Of a stretch of DNA of 64,000 bases, positions 47,971 to 62,878 are shown piece after piece. Made by a program: the position numbers and the translations under genes. Source of the DNA: Curtobacterium sp. 458 (GTDB lineage Bacteria; Actinomycetota; Actinomycetes; Actinomycetales; Microbacteriaceae); NCBI RefSeq assembly GCF_030406605.1, contig NZ_CP129104.1, positions 2,679,830 through 2,743,829 on the forward strand. The letters are read 5' to 3'. The notes below the pieces were generated by a model. That model searched no databases. It was given only the letters and a program-made list of their open reading frames with translations, and was not told the DNA's origin. Within the stretch, counting starts at the first letter, position 1, and every line of letters begins with the position of its first letter.

Positions 47971-49094
47971 AGCACCGCGTCCTGCTCGCCGTCGCGTTCG
48001 TCCTGCTCCTGGCCATCGGGACGGGCACCGTCGTCGCGGCGAACGTCCTCGCGGCGCAGCGCCTCGCGGACGACGGACGGACGGCCGCGCAGGAACGCAC
48101 ACGCGGCGACGAACACGGACCGGACGGCGAGTTCCACCGCTTCCGGCTGGGGTCGATCGCGGGGGAGCGGCTCGAGCCGAACCGGGACGACTTCGCCGCC
48201 CGGACCGACCGTGACGGCCCGCTGCTGCTCTTCCTCCCGGCGACCCGCGCGAAGCCGGCGCAGTACCAGCGGTTCCTCGCGACCGCGCTCGGCGACGGCT
48301 ACCACGTGCTCGGGCTCGACTACTGGAACCTGGGCAAGACGCTCTCGGGTACGTGCGAGGCCGACGCACGGTGCTACGGCCAGGTGCAGCGGAACCGGTT
48401 CGACGGGAGCCGTCCATCGCGGTTCAGCCAGGTCACGCCGGCCGGGTCGATCGTGTCCCGGTTCCGCAACGCGATCGAGTACCTCGACGACCACGACCCG
48501 GACGGCGGGTGGGGCCGGTTCGTCGACGCTCGCGAGGGCATCGACTGGTCGGACATCGTCGTCGCCGGGCACTCCCAGGGCGGCGGCGAGGCGGCGTACA
48601 TCGCCCACGTCCGGTCCGTCCGGGGCTCGCTCATGTTCTCGTCCCCGGTCGAGTCGCTCGGCGCGGTGCACGCGGCGTGGATGGACCGCCCGGGTCGGAC
48701 GCCCGTCGCCCGGATGTACGCGATCGACGACGTCCGTGACGAGTTCGGGCCGCGGATCCGTGGCTCGTGGACCGCGCTCGGGCTGACCGGGTCGTCCGGG
48801 CCGTTCCGCACCGACACCGCGCCGCCGCTGGCCGGCGCGGACCCGCACGCCATCCTCACCGACCTCGGCCTCGGCGACCCCGGGCAGTCGCACTCGCGGA
48901 TCATCAAGGACGACACTCCGCTCGCGTCCGACGGGACGCCCGTGATGCTGCCGCTCTGGCAGTGGCTGCTGCACCGGTTCGCGAACACACCCGGCGAGAC
49001 CGCCGGGTCCGCAGCGTCCGGCAGTCCCGCGGTGCCCGGCTCCGGCGCGAGCACTGCGCCGGTGGAGGCCTCGCGTTCCTCGGACCGGTCATAG
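47967..49094 (+). CDS. Membrane-anchored alpha/beta-hydrolase-like protein
   Basis: 375 aa. N-terminal signal/anchor (VLLAVAFVLLLAIGTGTVVAA), then an exported domain with the nucleophile elbow VVAGHSQGGGEAAYIAH (Ser at about residue 198) and the strands LLLFLPATRAKP and HVLGLDYWNLGKT. The C terminus is Ala/Ser/Gly-rich. It resembles uncharacterised hydrolases of the BPSS1944 type; substrate unknown. GTG overlaps coaE by 4 nt, so the two are coupled, which may only reflect compact packing. Confidence 0.75.
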   Translation: MKHRVLLAVAFVLLLAIGTGTVVAANVLAAQRLADDGRTAAQERTRGDEHGPDGEFHRFRLGSIAGERLEPNRDDFAARTDRDGPLLLFLPATRAKPAQYQRFLATALGDGYHVLGLDYWNLGKTLSGTCEADARCYGQVQRNRFDGSRPSRFSQVTPAGSIVSRFRNAIEYLDDHDPDGGWGRFVDAREGIDWSDIVVAGHSQGGGEAAYIAHVRSVRGSLMFSSPVESLGAVHAAWMDRPGRTPVARMYAIDDVRDEFGPRIRGSWTALGLTGSSGPFRTDTAPPLAGADPHAILTDLGLGDPGQSHSRIIKDDTPLASDGTPVMLPLWQWLLHRFANTPGETAGSAASGSPAVPGSGASTAPVEASRSSDRS

Positions 49095-49104
49095 GGTCTC
49101 GCAA

Positions 49105-49110
49105 TACGCT
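49105..49110 (+). promoter_or_regulatory. -10 box of the leaderless ligase gene
   Basis: TACGCT, 6 nt before GTG 49117; a TAGGGT at 49092-49097 is an alternative. Confidence 0.5.
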
Positions 49111-49116
49111 CAGGTC

Positions 49117-50613
49117 GTGCAGCCAGCAGCAGAACTCCCCGACCTGCGCGCCCTGATCGCCCGACGCGCCACCGAGGGCGGTGACCGCGCGTACCTCGAG
49201 GACGCGCGCTCCGACCGTGCCCTCACCTACCCCGACCTCGACGCCGCCGTGTCCGCGTGGTCGTCCACGTTCGACGCCATCGGTGTGCCGAGCTCCGGCG
49301 CGGTGCTCGTGGACGTCGGCGACCCGCTCGCGTTCGCGGTCGTGCACCTCGCCGCGGTGGCGTCCGGTCGTCGGTCGGTCCCGGTCGACACCGGCCAGCC
49401 CGTCGGCGAGCCCGCTCGGCTCGCGGCGCTGCTCGGCGGGCCCGGCCTGGTGGTGTCCGACCGCGACGAGGACGCCACGGTCGAGGGTGCGCCGTCCTCG
49501 CGGATCGACCCGAGCACGTTCCTGCCGACGGGCGTGCGGGACGGCGACGTGCCGGCCGAGGTGGTCGACGCCCCCGGGGAGGGCTCCGTGGTGCTCTTCA
49601 CCTCCGGCTCGACCGGGACCCCCAAGGGGGTCGAGCTGCCCGCGTCGCAGCTGCTGGTCGTCGCCCGCGCGGTCGCCTCGCACAACGGCCTCACCCCGGA
49701 CGACCGCGGCTTCAACTCCCTCCCGCTCTTCCACGTCAACGCCGAGGTCGTCGGGTTGCTGGCGACCCTCGTCGCCGGCGGCACGCTCGTGCTCGACCGC
49801 CGCTTCCGGCGCACCGGCTTCTGGGAGCTGCTGGCCGAGCGCCGCGTGACCTGGCTCAACGCGGTGCCGGCGGTCCTCGCCGTGCTCGCGAAGACCGGCC
49901 CGCTCGACTTCCCGGAGGGACTGCGGTTCGTCCGGAGCGCCTCGGCGCCGCTGCCCGACCCCGTCCGGGACGCCCTCGGTGACGTGCCGCTCGTCGTGAG
50001 CTGGGGCATGACGGAGGGTGCGTCCCAGATCACCGCGACGCCGCTCGACGCCCCGGCCCGTCCGGGCAGCGTCGGCGTACCCGTCGGCTGCGAGGTGCAA
50101 GTCCGCCGTGAGGACGGCACCGTCGCCGGTCCCGACGAGGTCGGTGCGCTGTGGGTCCGCGGCCCGGGGATCGTCGACCACTACCTCGGCGGCCGCGGCG
50201 CGGAACGCTTCGACGCCGACCACTGGCTGAGCACGGGCGACATCGGGTCGGTGTCGTCCGACGGGTGGGTGTCCCTCGCGGGCCGCTCCGACGACGTCAT
50301 CAACCGCGGTGGCGAGAAGGTCTACCCGTCCGAGGTCGAGGACGTCCTCCTCGCCGACGACCGCGTGCTCGAGGCGGTGGTCGTCGGCCGTCCCCACGAG
50401 GTGCTCGGTGCCGTCCCGGTCGCCTACGTCATCGTCCGTCCCGACGCCGAGGTCGACGCCGACGTCCTCGTCGCCGACCTGACCGCCCGCACCGAGGCCG
50501 AGCTCACCCGCTTCCGCCGACCGGTCGAGATCACCGTCGTCCCGGACCTCCCGCGGGCGCCGACAGGGAAGATCCGACGGGCCGACGTCCGGACGATGGC
50601 CGAGCAGCCGTGA
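49117..50613 (+). CDS. Acyl-CoA synthetase / AMP-dependent ligase (ANL superfamily)
   Basis: 498 aa. Activates a carboxylic acid as an acyl-adenylate and then a thioester. Motifs in order: P-loop VLFTSGSTGTPKGVELP, substrate-region SWGMTEGASQI, ATP-binding STGDIGS, hinge GRSDDVINRGGEKVYPSEVE and catalytic Lys in PRAPTGKIRR. Closest in feel to medium-size acid:CoA ligases (oxalate- or o-succinylbenzoate-CoA-ligase-like), but no menaquinone genes are near, so no symbol is given. Overlaps the membrane acyltransferase gene by 4 nt, which suggests a shared acyl substrate. Confidence 0.88.
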   Translation: MQPAAELPDLRALIARRATEGGDRAYLEDARSDRALTYPDLDAAVSAWSSTFDAIGVPSSGAVLVDVGDPLAFAVVHLAAVASGRRSVPVDTGQPVGEPARLAALLGGPGLVVSDRDEDATVEGAPSSRIDPSTFLPTGVRDGDVPAEVVDAPGEGSVVLFTSGSTGTPKGVELPASQLLVVARAVASHNGLTPDDRGFNSLPLFHVNAEVVGLLATLVAGGTLVLDRRFRRTGFWELLAERRVTWLNAVPAVLAVLAKTGPLDFPEGLRFVRSASAPLPDPVRDALGDVPLVVSWGMTEGASQITATPLDAPARPGSVGVPVGCEVQVRREDGTVAGPDEVGALWVRGPGIVDHYLGGRGAERFDADHWLSTGDIGSVSSDGWVSLAGRSDDVINRGGEKVYPSEVEDVLLADDRVLEAVVVGRPHEVLGAVPVAYVIVRPDAEVDADVLVADLTARTEAELTRFRRPVEITVVPDLPRAPTGKIRRADVRTMAEQP

Positions 50614-51818
50614 GCGCAGCGCCCGCGGCCGCGCACCCGGCAGCCCCGAGTGACGCGTCGCCGACCCGCACCGCCGACGGTCGCCCGCGGCACCTGTACG
50701 AGGTCGACGTCCTCCGGATCCTGACCTTCGCGTGCGTCGTCGGCGTGCACACGACGAGCCACACCGCGGCCACCGACGACGTCGGCCAGAACGCCCTGCT
50801 CGGGTTGTTGCACTTCACCCGTCTCGTGTTCTTCTCGCTCACCGCGTTCGTGCTCGTCTACAGCTACGAGATCCGTCCACGGCCCATGGCACAGTTCTGG
50901 CCGAAGCGCTTCCTGCTGGTCGGGGTGCCGTACCTGGCGTGGTCGTTCGTGTACGTCGCGTCCTCGTGGCTGCTGAGTTCGTCGCGTCGCGGTGACGTCC
51001 CGGACCTCGTCCGGACGTACGCGGAGGGCATCGTCACGGGCGTCGCCTGGTACCACCTCTACTTCCTGCTCGTGACGATGCAGGTGTACCTTCTGCTGCC
51101 GGTCGTCGTGTGGCTCGTGCGGCGGACCCGAGGGCACCACGTCACGGTGCTCGTGGTCGCGGCGGTCGTGCAGCTCGTGGTCTTCGCCGGCTACAAGTAC
51201 TTCCCGGCGAGCGACGCGTGGCTGCACGGCTACCAGAAGCAGTTCTTCTTCTCGTACGTCTTCTTCATCGTCTCGGGGGCGATCGCCGCCGACCACGCCG
51301 ACGCGTTCCTCCGGTTCATCCGGGTGCACCGCCGGGGTGTGCTCTGGGGCTTCGCCGCGGTCGGGGTGGGCACGCTCGGTGTGTGGACCGTGCAGGTCCT
51401 GCTCGGCCAGTCGTTGTACGCCGCCGGGACCCCGCTGCAGCCCGTCCAGGTGGTGTGGAGCTCCGCAGTCTTCGTCGGCTTCCTGACGATCGGCGCGCGG
51501 TGGGCGGACCGCCGGCGCCCGGGGAGTCTCCTCGCCCGGGTGGTCGACTACGGTTCGGACCGCTCGTTCGGCATCTTCCTGAGCCACCCGTTCGTGATCT
51601 GGCTCCTGCTGTACGGCGACAGCTGGCTGGAGGGCCACGTCGCGAAGCCCTGGTTGACCCTCGTCACCTACGTGCTGGTGGTCGTGCTGTCCGTCGCGCT
51701 CACCGAGGCGTTCCGCTGGACCCCGCTCAGCGTGCCGCTGACGGGCCGGCCGTCGCTCGCCTCGCGCGCGCAGCGCGAGGCGAGGGCGCGGAAGCGTGCG
51801 GCGGTGGCCGCCGGCTGA
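50610..51818 (+). CDS. Acyltransferase family 3 membrane protein
   Basis: 402 aa, about ten transmembrane helices. N-terminal RHLYEVDVLRILTFACVVGVHTTSH carries the Arg and His typical of OafA/acyltransferase-3 proteins, which O-acylate surface sugars or lipids. Also HLYFLLVTMQVYLLLP and SFGIFLSHPFVIWLL, both family features. Target unknown. GTG overlaps the ligase stop by 4 nt; the ligase might supply its acyl-CoA (inference). Confidence 0.87.
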   Translation: MSAAPAAAHPAAPSDASPTRTADGRPRHLYEVDVLRILTFACVVGVHTTSHTAATDDVGQNALLGLLHFTRLVFFSLTAFVLVYSYEIRPRPMAQFWPKRFLLVGVPYLAWSFVYVASSWLLSSSRRGDVPDLVRTYAEGIVTGVAWYHLYFLLVTMQVYLLLPVVVWLVRRTRGHHVTVLVVAAVVQLVVFAGYKYFPASDAWLHGYQKQFFFSYVFFIVSGAIAADHADAFLRFIRVHRRGVLWGFAAVGVGTLGVWTVQVLLGQSLYAAGTPLQPVQVVWSSAVFVGFLTIGARWADRRRPGSLLARVVDYGSDRSFGIFLSHPFVIWLLLYGDSWLEGHVAKPWLTLVTYVLVVVLSVALTEAFRWTPLSVPLTGRPSLASRAQREARARKRAAVAAG

Positions 51819-51831
51819 GCCGGCCACGTCT

Positions 51832-51876
51832 CGGCCTGGAGGCTCGGCACCGGACGGGTGTCGTGCCTCCAGGCCG
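51832..51876. terminator. Bidirectional terminator between acyltransferase and MFS genes
   Basis: 12-bp stem CGGCCTGGAGGC (51832-51843) with GCCTCCAGGCCG (51865-51876). GTCGTGCCTCCAGGCCGTC at 51860-51878 is identical over 19 nt to 61725-61743. Confidence 0.8.
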
Positions 51877-51933
51877 TCAGGCGGTCGGCACCAGGGTGCC
51901 GGTCCGGCCGGACGCACCGCGAGCGGCGCCCGA

Positions 51934-53268
51934 TCAGGCGCCGGTGCGCTCGGCTGCCGGCGTGCCGACCTCGAGTCGGCCGTCGGTCGACGTGAGCCGC
52001 TGCGGCTTCATCACCCAGGCGACCACGGCGGCCGCGGCGAGCAGCGCGCACGAGAGGGCGAACGGCAGCTGCCAGCCCGACGCGTCGATCAGGGCACCGA
52101 AGACGAATGGCGAGACGACGCCGGCGATGCCGAAGCCGGTGTTCATGAACCCGGACGCCGTCCCGGACCACTGTGGTGCGACGTCCATGGGGATCGCCCA
52201 CAGGTTCGCGTTGCAGAGCTCGAGGAAGAAGAAGGAGAGCGCGAGGGACACGGTCGCGACGGCGAGCCCCTGGCCGAACACGAGGGGGAGCAGGCAGAGC
52301 AGTGACCCGCCGAGCCCGATCACCAGGATGATGCGGCGCGCGTGCCGGGTGTCGCCGCCGCGGTGGATGAGCCGGTCGCTGAGCACGCCCCCGACGGTGT
52401 CGCCGACCACGCCGGCGAGGAGCACCCCGGAAGTGAACCAGGCGAAGGAGCTGATCTCGAGGTCGTAGGTGCTGCTGAGGAACGTCGGGATCCACGTCAG
52501 GAACACCCAGAGGGTCCACCCGTAGCCGAAGTCGACGAACGTCACCGGGAGGACCTGCTTCGCGAGCTGGCGCCACGGCACCGGTGGACGGGTCGCACGG
52601 GTCTCGACGGGCGGGAGCTCGGCCAGCTCGGCCTCGGTGATCCCCTTCGCGGACTCGGGGCGGTCGCGGAACCAGACGAACCAGACGACGGCCCACGCGA
52701 CCGAGAGCACGGCCGTGGCGACGAACGCCCACCGCCAGTTGCCGGTGCCCGCGATCACCCAGGCGACGAGGAGCGGCGCGACCGCGTTGCCGAGCCGGGC
52801 GGCCGAGTGCACGACGCCCTGCGCGAAGCCGTTGCGGTCGCGGGGGATCCACCGGCTCATCGCCTGCGTCGCGGCGGGGAAGGCCGCTGCCTCGGTGAGA
52901 CCGAGGAGGAAGCGCGCTGCGGCGAGCGTCCAGAAGCCGATCGAGAGGCCGGTCCAGAGGGTCGCGACACCCCAGAGCACGGTGATGACGAAGAGGGACT
53001 TCCGCGGGCCGAACTTCTCGCTGATCGTGCCACCGAAGACCTGCAGGAGCGCGTACGGCAGCGCGAAGGCGGACACGACGAGACCGGCGGTGGTCTCGTT
53101 GAACCCGAACTCCTCGGTGATGTGGGGGAGCGCGGTGGAGATGTTCGTGCGGTCGATGTACGAGATCGCGTACATGCAGCAGAGGAGCAGGAGCACCTTG
53201 CCGCGGATCCTGCCGCGGAACGGCGTGCCCTTCGCGGGGGTCGGTGCGGCAGGCGTCGCCGTCGTCAT
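51934..53268 (-). CDS. MFS transporter, anion:cation symporter (ACS) type
   Basis: 444 aa, 12 predicted helices. N-terminal GKVLLLLCCMYAISYIDRTNISTALPHI and PYALLQVFGGTISEKFGPRKSL match the ACS group that imports organic anions such as glucarate, galactonate or phthalates with protons. Substrate cannot be told. ATG 53268 has AGAGG upstream. No catabolic genes lie next to it; it stands divergent from uvrB. Confidence 0.88.
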   Translation of the reverse strand: MTTATPAAPTPAKGTPFRGRIRGKVLLLLCCMYAISYIDRTNISTALPHITEEFGFNETTAGLVVSAFALPYALLQVFGGTISEKFGPRKSLFVITVLWGVATLWTGLSIGFWTLAAARFLLGLTEAAAFPAATQAMSRWIPRDRNGFAQGVVHSAARLGNAVAPLLVAWVIAGTGNWRWAFVATAVLSVAWAVVWFVWFRDRPESAKGITEAELAELPPVETRATRPPVPWRQLAKQVLPVTFVDFGYGWTLWVFLTWIPTFLSSTYDLEISSFAWFTSGVLLAGVVGDTVGGVLSDRLIHRGGDTRHARRIILVIGLGGSLLCLLPLVFGQGLAVATVSLALSFFFLELCNANLWAIPMDVAPQWSGTASGFMNTGFGIAGVVSPFVFGALIDASGWQLPFALSCALLAAAAVVAWVMKPQRLTSTDGRLEVGTPAAERTGA

Positions 53269-53456
53269 GGGGCCTCTTCGGGGGTGGGGGTTCGGGTTGC
53301 TGAACGGACCGGAGGCTACGACCGGTCCTTATCAGCGGGCTTTGAGGCTGCCTGCAGCGGACAGTACGCCGGGGGCGACCTCGGCGAGCGGTGGGACCAC
53401 GGAGCGGGCCCGTGCGCTGTGGGCGATCGGAGCCGGGCGTTGTCAGTGGTCGCGGC

Positions 53457-53462
53457 TACCGT
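53457..53462 (+). promoter_or_regulatory. -10 box of leaderless uvrB
   Basis: TACCGT, 6 nt before ATG 53469. I see no TCGAAC-N4-GTTCGA SOS box in the 200 nt upstream. Confidence 0.5.
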
Positions 53463-53468
53463 GGAGGC

Positions 53469-55542
<2,074 letters not shown>

Positions 55543-55553
<11 letters not shown>

Positions 55554-56466
55554 CGCCGGCGTTCCCCTGACCGTCGTCGTGACGGGGGCGACGGCAGGGC
55601 TCGGCTACTGGGCATCGGAGCAGCTCGCCGCAGCGGGGCACCGGGTTGTCCTCGCCGCACGGAGCCGGGATCGTGCCGCTGCAGCGATCGAGAGCATCCG
55701 CTCGGTGGTACCGGGGACAGAGGTCGAGCACGTCGCGCTCGACCTGGCCGACCTGGACTCCGTCGGCGCCGCGGCGGCCGCACTCGCAGACCGGCTGCCC
55801 GACGGCATCGACGCGCTCGTGAACAACGCCGGCGTGGTCGGCTCGCACGAGCAACGGTCGACCGCGCAGGGGCACGAACTGCAGGTCGGGACGAACCACC
55901 TCGGGCACTTCGCCCTGACGGCCCGTGTGCTGCCGCTGGTCGAGCGACGCGCGGGCCGGGTCGTGCACCTCGGATCGATCGCGCACCGATGGGCACGACT
56001 CGACCGCACCGATCCGCTCGGCGCCGGGCACTACTCGAGCTACCGGCAGTACGGCCGGAGCAAGCTCGCGGCGATGCTCTTCGGCTTCGAGCTGGCCGAG
56101 CGCCTCGCCGACGCCGGATCGTCCGTGGCCAGTGTCGTTGCGCACCCGGGCTTCTCGCTCGACGTCCTCGCCCCGGACCGCCCGCTCGTGTCGGCGACCC
56201 GGGCAGAGCCGGCGTGGACCCGGCCCGCGCAGCGCCTGTACGCCCAGGGCAAGGACGACGGCGCCGAGCCGATCGTGCACGCGGCGGTCGCTCCGGGCGT
56301 CCGGTCCGGGGAGTACTGGGGGCCGGCGGGGTGGATGCAGCTCCGGGGACCGGCCGGCCGGGTGACGGCCGAACCGAAGGCGCACGACCGGCTCGAGGCC
56401 GCCCGGCTCTGGACGGCCAGCGAACGAGCAGCCGGGGTGGCGTTCGCTCTCGACGCACTCGGGTGA
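55543..56466 (+). CDS. Short-chain dehydrogenase/reductase
   Basis: 307 aa SDR, akin to the retinol-dehydrogenase-like group. NAD(P) motif [23 protein letters not shown], catalytic Tyr and Lys in [15 protein letters not shown], with the expected Ser region [12 protein letters not shown]. Substrate unknown. Its ATG lies inside the last 11 nt of uvrB, so it is coupled to uvrB; a repair role is not implied by the family. Confidence 0.88.
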
Positions 56467-56500
56467 CACCCACGGCCCGACGAATGTCAGTCCCGGTTCG

Positions 56501-56506
56501 TAGACT
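56501..56506 (+). promoter_or_regulatory. -10 box of leaderless uvrA
   Basis: TAGACT, 8 nt before ATG 56515; favours ATG 56515 over the in-frame TTG 56506. Confidence 0.55.
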
Positions 56507-56514
56507 TGTCGGCG

Positions 56515-59574
<3,060 letters not shown>

Positions 59575-61719
59575 GTGGCGGACACCGTTCCGTGGCGGCC
59601 GAAGGCGGGGGAGATCCCGACCGATCCGGGCGTCTACCGGTGGCGTGACGAGAACGGCCGGGTGCTGTACGTCGGCAAGGCGAAGAACCTCCGTGCACGG
59701 CTGAGCAACTACTTCGCGCCGCTGCCGACGCTGCACGAGCGCACCCGACGGATGGTCCTCACGGCGCGGAGCGTCGAGTGGACGACCGTCGGGTCCGAGA
59801 TCGAGGCGCTGCAGCTCGAGTACACGTGGATCAAGGAGTTCGACCCGCCGTTCAACGTCAAGTTCCGGGACGACAAGTCGTACCCGTACATGGCGATCAC
59901 CCTCGGCGACGAGGCGCCGCGGGTGATGGTGACGCGGAACCGGAAAATCAAGGGCGCGAAGTACTTCGGCCCGTACCCGAAGATCTGGGCCGTGCACGAC
60001 ACGATCGACCTGATGATCAAGGTGTTCCCGATCCGCACCTGTTCGGACTCGTCGTACAAGCGCGCCATGCAGACCGGCAAGCCGTGCTTCCCGGGCCAGA
60101 TCGGGAAGTGCGGCGGGCCCTGCTCGCAGAAGGTCACGATCGAGGAGCACCGCGCACTCGTCGAGGAGTTCGTGCGCTTCATGTCGAGCTACGACCGGCG
60201 CGTCATCACGCAGCTCCGCCAGCGCATGGGCGCCTCCGCCGACGCGATGCAGTACGAGCAGGCCGCCCGGTACCGCGACCAGGTCGAGGCGCTCGAGGCC
60301 GTGCTCGAGAAGAGCGCCGTGGTGCTGCGCGACAGCGTCGACCTCGACCTGTTCGGGATCGCCGAGGACGAGCTCGCGGCTGCCGTGCAGCTGTTCTCCG
60401 TGCGCGGTGGTCGCATCCGTGGTGTCCGGGGCTGGGTGGTCGACAAGGAGCTCGACATCGCCACGGGCGACCTCGTCGAGCAGATCGTGCAGGGCAATTA
60501 CGCGACGGGTGACGAACCCCCGCGTGAGGTCGTCGTGCCCGAGCTCCCCGAGGACGCCGAGGCACTGCAGGAGTGGCTCAGCCAGCGGCGCGGCGGGCGT
60601 GGGACGAAGCTCAGCACCGCGCAGCGTGGTGACCGGGCGGGCCTGGCACGCACCGCGAAGCAGAACGCGGCGCAGGCCCTCATGCTCTACAAGACGAAGC
60701 GGAGCGCGGACTACACGACGCGGTCGGCGGCCCTCGCCGACATCCAGGACGCCCTCGGCATGAGCGAGGCCCCGCTGCGGATGGAGTGCTACGACATCTC
60801 GCACCTACAGGGCACGAACGTCGTCGCCTCGATGGTCGTCTTCGAGGACGGACTGCCCCGCAAGGACCAGTACCGGCGGTACACGATCGCCGAGACCACC
60901 GACGACACCGACAGCATGCACCAGGTGCTCACCCGGCGTCTGGCGCGCCTCGACGAGGACGCCTCGGTGCCGGACGTCCCGGACGTCACCACGGACGAGG
61001 TCGTCGAGGGGTCGAAGCCGACGAAGCGGTTCGCGTACCGTCCGCAGCTGCTCATCGTCGATGGCGGGCAGCCGCAGGTGCAGGCCGCGAAGCGCGCAAT
61101 GGACGAGGCCGGCGTGCACGACATCGCCCTCGTCGGCATCGCGAAGCGCCTCGAGGAGCTCTGGCTGCCCGACGACGACTTCCCGGTGATCCTGCCGCGC
61201 AACTCCGAGGCCCTGTTCCTCATCCAGCGCATCCGTGACGAGGCGCACCGCTTCGCGATCACCCATCAGCGGACCCGCCGGAAGCGCGACGTCCGCTCAC
61301 AGCTCTCCGAGATCCCGGGGCTCGGGCCGTCGCGCGTGGCGTCGCTCCTGAAGCACTTCGGGTCGGTCGCTCGGCTCCGGGCGGCGACCGCCGCGGAGAT
61401 CGGCGTCGTCCCGGGCATCGGGCCGGGGACGGCGGCCGCCGTGGTCACGAAGCTCGCGCAGCACCCGGCGAGCCCGTCCGCACCCGGCAGCGCCCCCGAT
61501 CCCGACAGCGCCCCCGGAACCGACGCCGCGCTCGACGTCGACGACGCGCTCGACGCCGACGGCGCGCTCGACCCCGGCAGCGTGCCCGACGCCGACGCCG
61601 ACGCCGACGTCGACGCCGACGCCGACGAGGTCGACGCCGACACCGACGGCGGTCGTGTCCCGGCCGCCTCCGTCACCGTGCCGGACGTGACCGACGACGG
61701 GCCGGAGCTGCCCGCGTGA
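59575..61719 (+). CDS. uvrC: Excinuclease ABC subunit C, with acidic C-terminal tail
   Basis: Makes both incisions in excision repair. 714 aa. GIY-YIG domain ([20 protein letters not shown]), a Cys-rich region ([16 protein letters not shown]), UVR motif, RNase H-like domain ([33 protein letters not shown]) and tandem HhH ([31 protein letters not shown]). After the HhH, residues ~632-714 are an Asp/Ala repeat tail absent from most UvrC. GTG directly follows the uvrA TAG. Confidence 0.96.
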   Translation: MADTVPWRPKAGEIPTDPGVYRWRDENGRVLYVGKAKNLRARLSNYFAPLPTLHERTRRMVLTARSVEWTTVGSEIEALQLEYTWIKEFDPPFNVKFRDDKSYPYMAITLGDEAPRVMVTRNRKIKGAKYFGPYPKIWAVHDTIDLMIKVFPIRTCSDSSYKRAMQTGKPCFPGQIGKCGGPCSQKVTIEEHRALVEEFVRFMSSYDRRVITQLRQRMGASADAMQYEQAARYRDQVEALEAVLEKSAVVLRDSVDLDLFGIAEDELAAAVQLFSVRGGRIRGVRGWVVDKELDIATGDLVEQIVQGNYATGDEPPREVVVPELPEDAEALQEWLSQRRGGRGTKLSTAQRGDRAGLARTAKQNAAQALMLYKTKRSADYTTRSAALADIQDALGMSEAPLRMECYDISHLQGTNVVASMVVFEDGLPRKDQYRRYTIAETTDDTDSMHQVLTRRLARLDEDASVPDVPDVTTDEVVEGSKPTKRFAYRPQLLIVDGGQPQVQAAKRAMDEAGVHDIALVGIAKRLEELWLPDDDFPVILPRNSEALFLIQRIRDEAHRFAITHQRTRRKRDVRSQLSEIPGLGPSRVASLLKHFGSVARLRAATAAEIGVVPGIGPGTAAAVVTKLAQHPASPSAPGSAPDPDSAPGTDAALDVDDALDADGALDPGSVPDADADADVDADADEVDADTDGGRVPAASVTVPDVTDDGPELPA

Positions 61720-61726
61720 GGTGCGT

Positions 61727-61758
61727 CGTGCCTCCAGGCCGTCTGCCGCGGAGGCACG
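61727..61758 (+). terminator. Terminator after uvrC
   Basis: 9-bp stem CGTGCCTCC/GGAGGCACG, 14-nt loop. GTCGTGCCTCCAGGCCGTC (61725-61743) matches 51860-51878 exactly. Confidence 0.65.
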
Positions 61759-61805
61759 GACCGAGGAGAGCCGGGCCGACCGCGCGCCGTGACCGGTCCG
61801 GACGG

Positions 61806-61811
61806 TAGCCT
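61806..61811 (+). promoter_or_regulatory. -10 box of rapZ-whiA
   Basis: TAGCCT, 95 nt before ATG 61907; leader of ~88 nt without an obvious ribosome site close to the start. Confidence 0.45.
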
Positions 61812-61906
61812 TGACCGAGCCGACCACCGACAGCCGCGGCCGACGGCTGTGACCGAGACGACCCCGGGCGACGAGCCCGGACCGCGACGACGGAGCCTCC
61901 TCCCAG

Positions 61907-62803
61907 ATGACTGACACCGCCGGATCCACGACCCCGCAGCAGCACGACATCCTCATCGTGACGGGCATGTCCGGCGCCGGCCGGTCCACGGTCGGGAAGG
62001 CCCTCGAGGACCTCGGCTGGTACGTGGTCGACAACCTGCCGACGCAGATGCTCGCCCCGCTCACCGAGCTGGCCGACCGCGCCGGTGAGAAGATCCCGAA
62101 GATCGCGACCGTGGTCGACGTCCGCGGCGGGCGTTTCTTCACCGATCCGGAGCAAGCGGTCGAGCAGGTCCGCTCGACGACGTCCGCCCGGGTCCGCGTG
62201 CTCTTCCTCGAGGCGACCGACGCGGTCCTCGTGCGGCGCTTCGAACAGGTCCGTCGACCGCACCCGCTGCAGGGCGACGGCACCCTGCTCGACGGCATCG
62301 GTCGCGAGCGCTCCCGGCTGTCCGGGCTGCGCGAGGCGTCGGACATGATCATCGACACCTCGGACCTCAACATCCACCAGCTGGCGAACACCGTCACCGA
62401 GAAGTTCGCCGACGACCACTTCGTCGGCGTCCAGGTGACCCTCATGAGCTTCGGCTTCAAGTACGGGCTGCCCGCCGACGCCGACATGGTGGCCGACGTG
62501 CGCTTCCTGCCGAATCCCTACTGGGTGCCGGAACTCCGCGCCCACACCGGCCTCGATGCCCCCGTCTCGGACTACGTCCTGGCCCAGCCCGGAGCCCGTC
62601 CGTTCGTCGAGCGCTACGCCGACGTCCTGGAGCCGGTCTTCGAGGGGTACCAGCGGGAGAACAAAAGACACGCTACGATCGCCATCGGCTGTACCGGCGG
62701 GAAGCACCGTTCGGTCGCCATCGTCGCCGAGCTGGCGAGTCTCCTCCGCGGGATGCCCAGCGTCGCCGTGCGTGTGAAGAACCGAGATCTCGGCCGGGAG
62801 TGA
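61907..62803 (+). CDS. rapZ: RapZ/YvcJ-family nucleotide-binding protein
   Basis: 298 aa. Family of P-loop proteins: E. coli RapZ guides RNase E to the GlmZ sRNA; in Gram-positives YvcJ binds and hydrolyses nucleotides and its role is less clear. Walker A reads GMSGAGRST, with Arg in place of Lys, as seen in actinobacterial members. Walker B region [14 protein letters not shown]-terminal domain with [24 protein letters not shown] and CTGGKHRSV. Located before whiA as in nearly all actinobacteria and Firmicutes. Confidence 0.95.
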   Translation: MTDTAGSTTPQQHDILIVTGMSGAGRSTVGKALEDLGWYVVDNLPTQMLAPLTELADRAGEKIPKIATVVDVRGGRFFTDPEQAVEQVRSTTSARVRVLFLEATDAVLVRRFEQVRRPHPLQGDGTLLDGIGRERSRLSGLREASDMIIDTSDLNIHQLANTVTEKFADDHFVGVQVTLMSFGFKYGLPADADMVADVRFLPNPYWVPELRAHTGLDAPVSDYVLAQPGARPFVERYADVLEPVFEGYQRENKRHATIAIGCTGGKHRSVAIVAELASLLRGMPSVAVRVKNRDLGRE

Positions 62804-62878
62804 CCGTCCCTCCGGCTGCTCCCCACGCGTGTGACGCCGGACCGCGGACCCCACCGAGAAAACGTTAGGAATGATGCT

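Noticed and set aside
49117..50613. Calling the ligase menE
   Set aside because: Family motifs fit the ANL superfamily broadly, and no other menaquinone gene is in the window to support the substrate.
56480..56501. CGAATGTCAGTCCCGGTTCG as an SOS box before uvrA
   Set aside because: The half-sites resemble TCGAAC/GTTCGA but the 10-nt spacing is wrong for actinobacterial LexA (4 nt).
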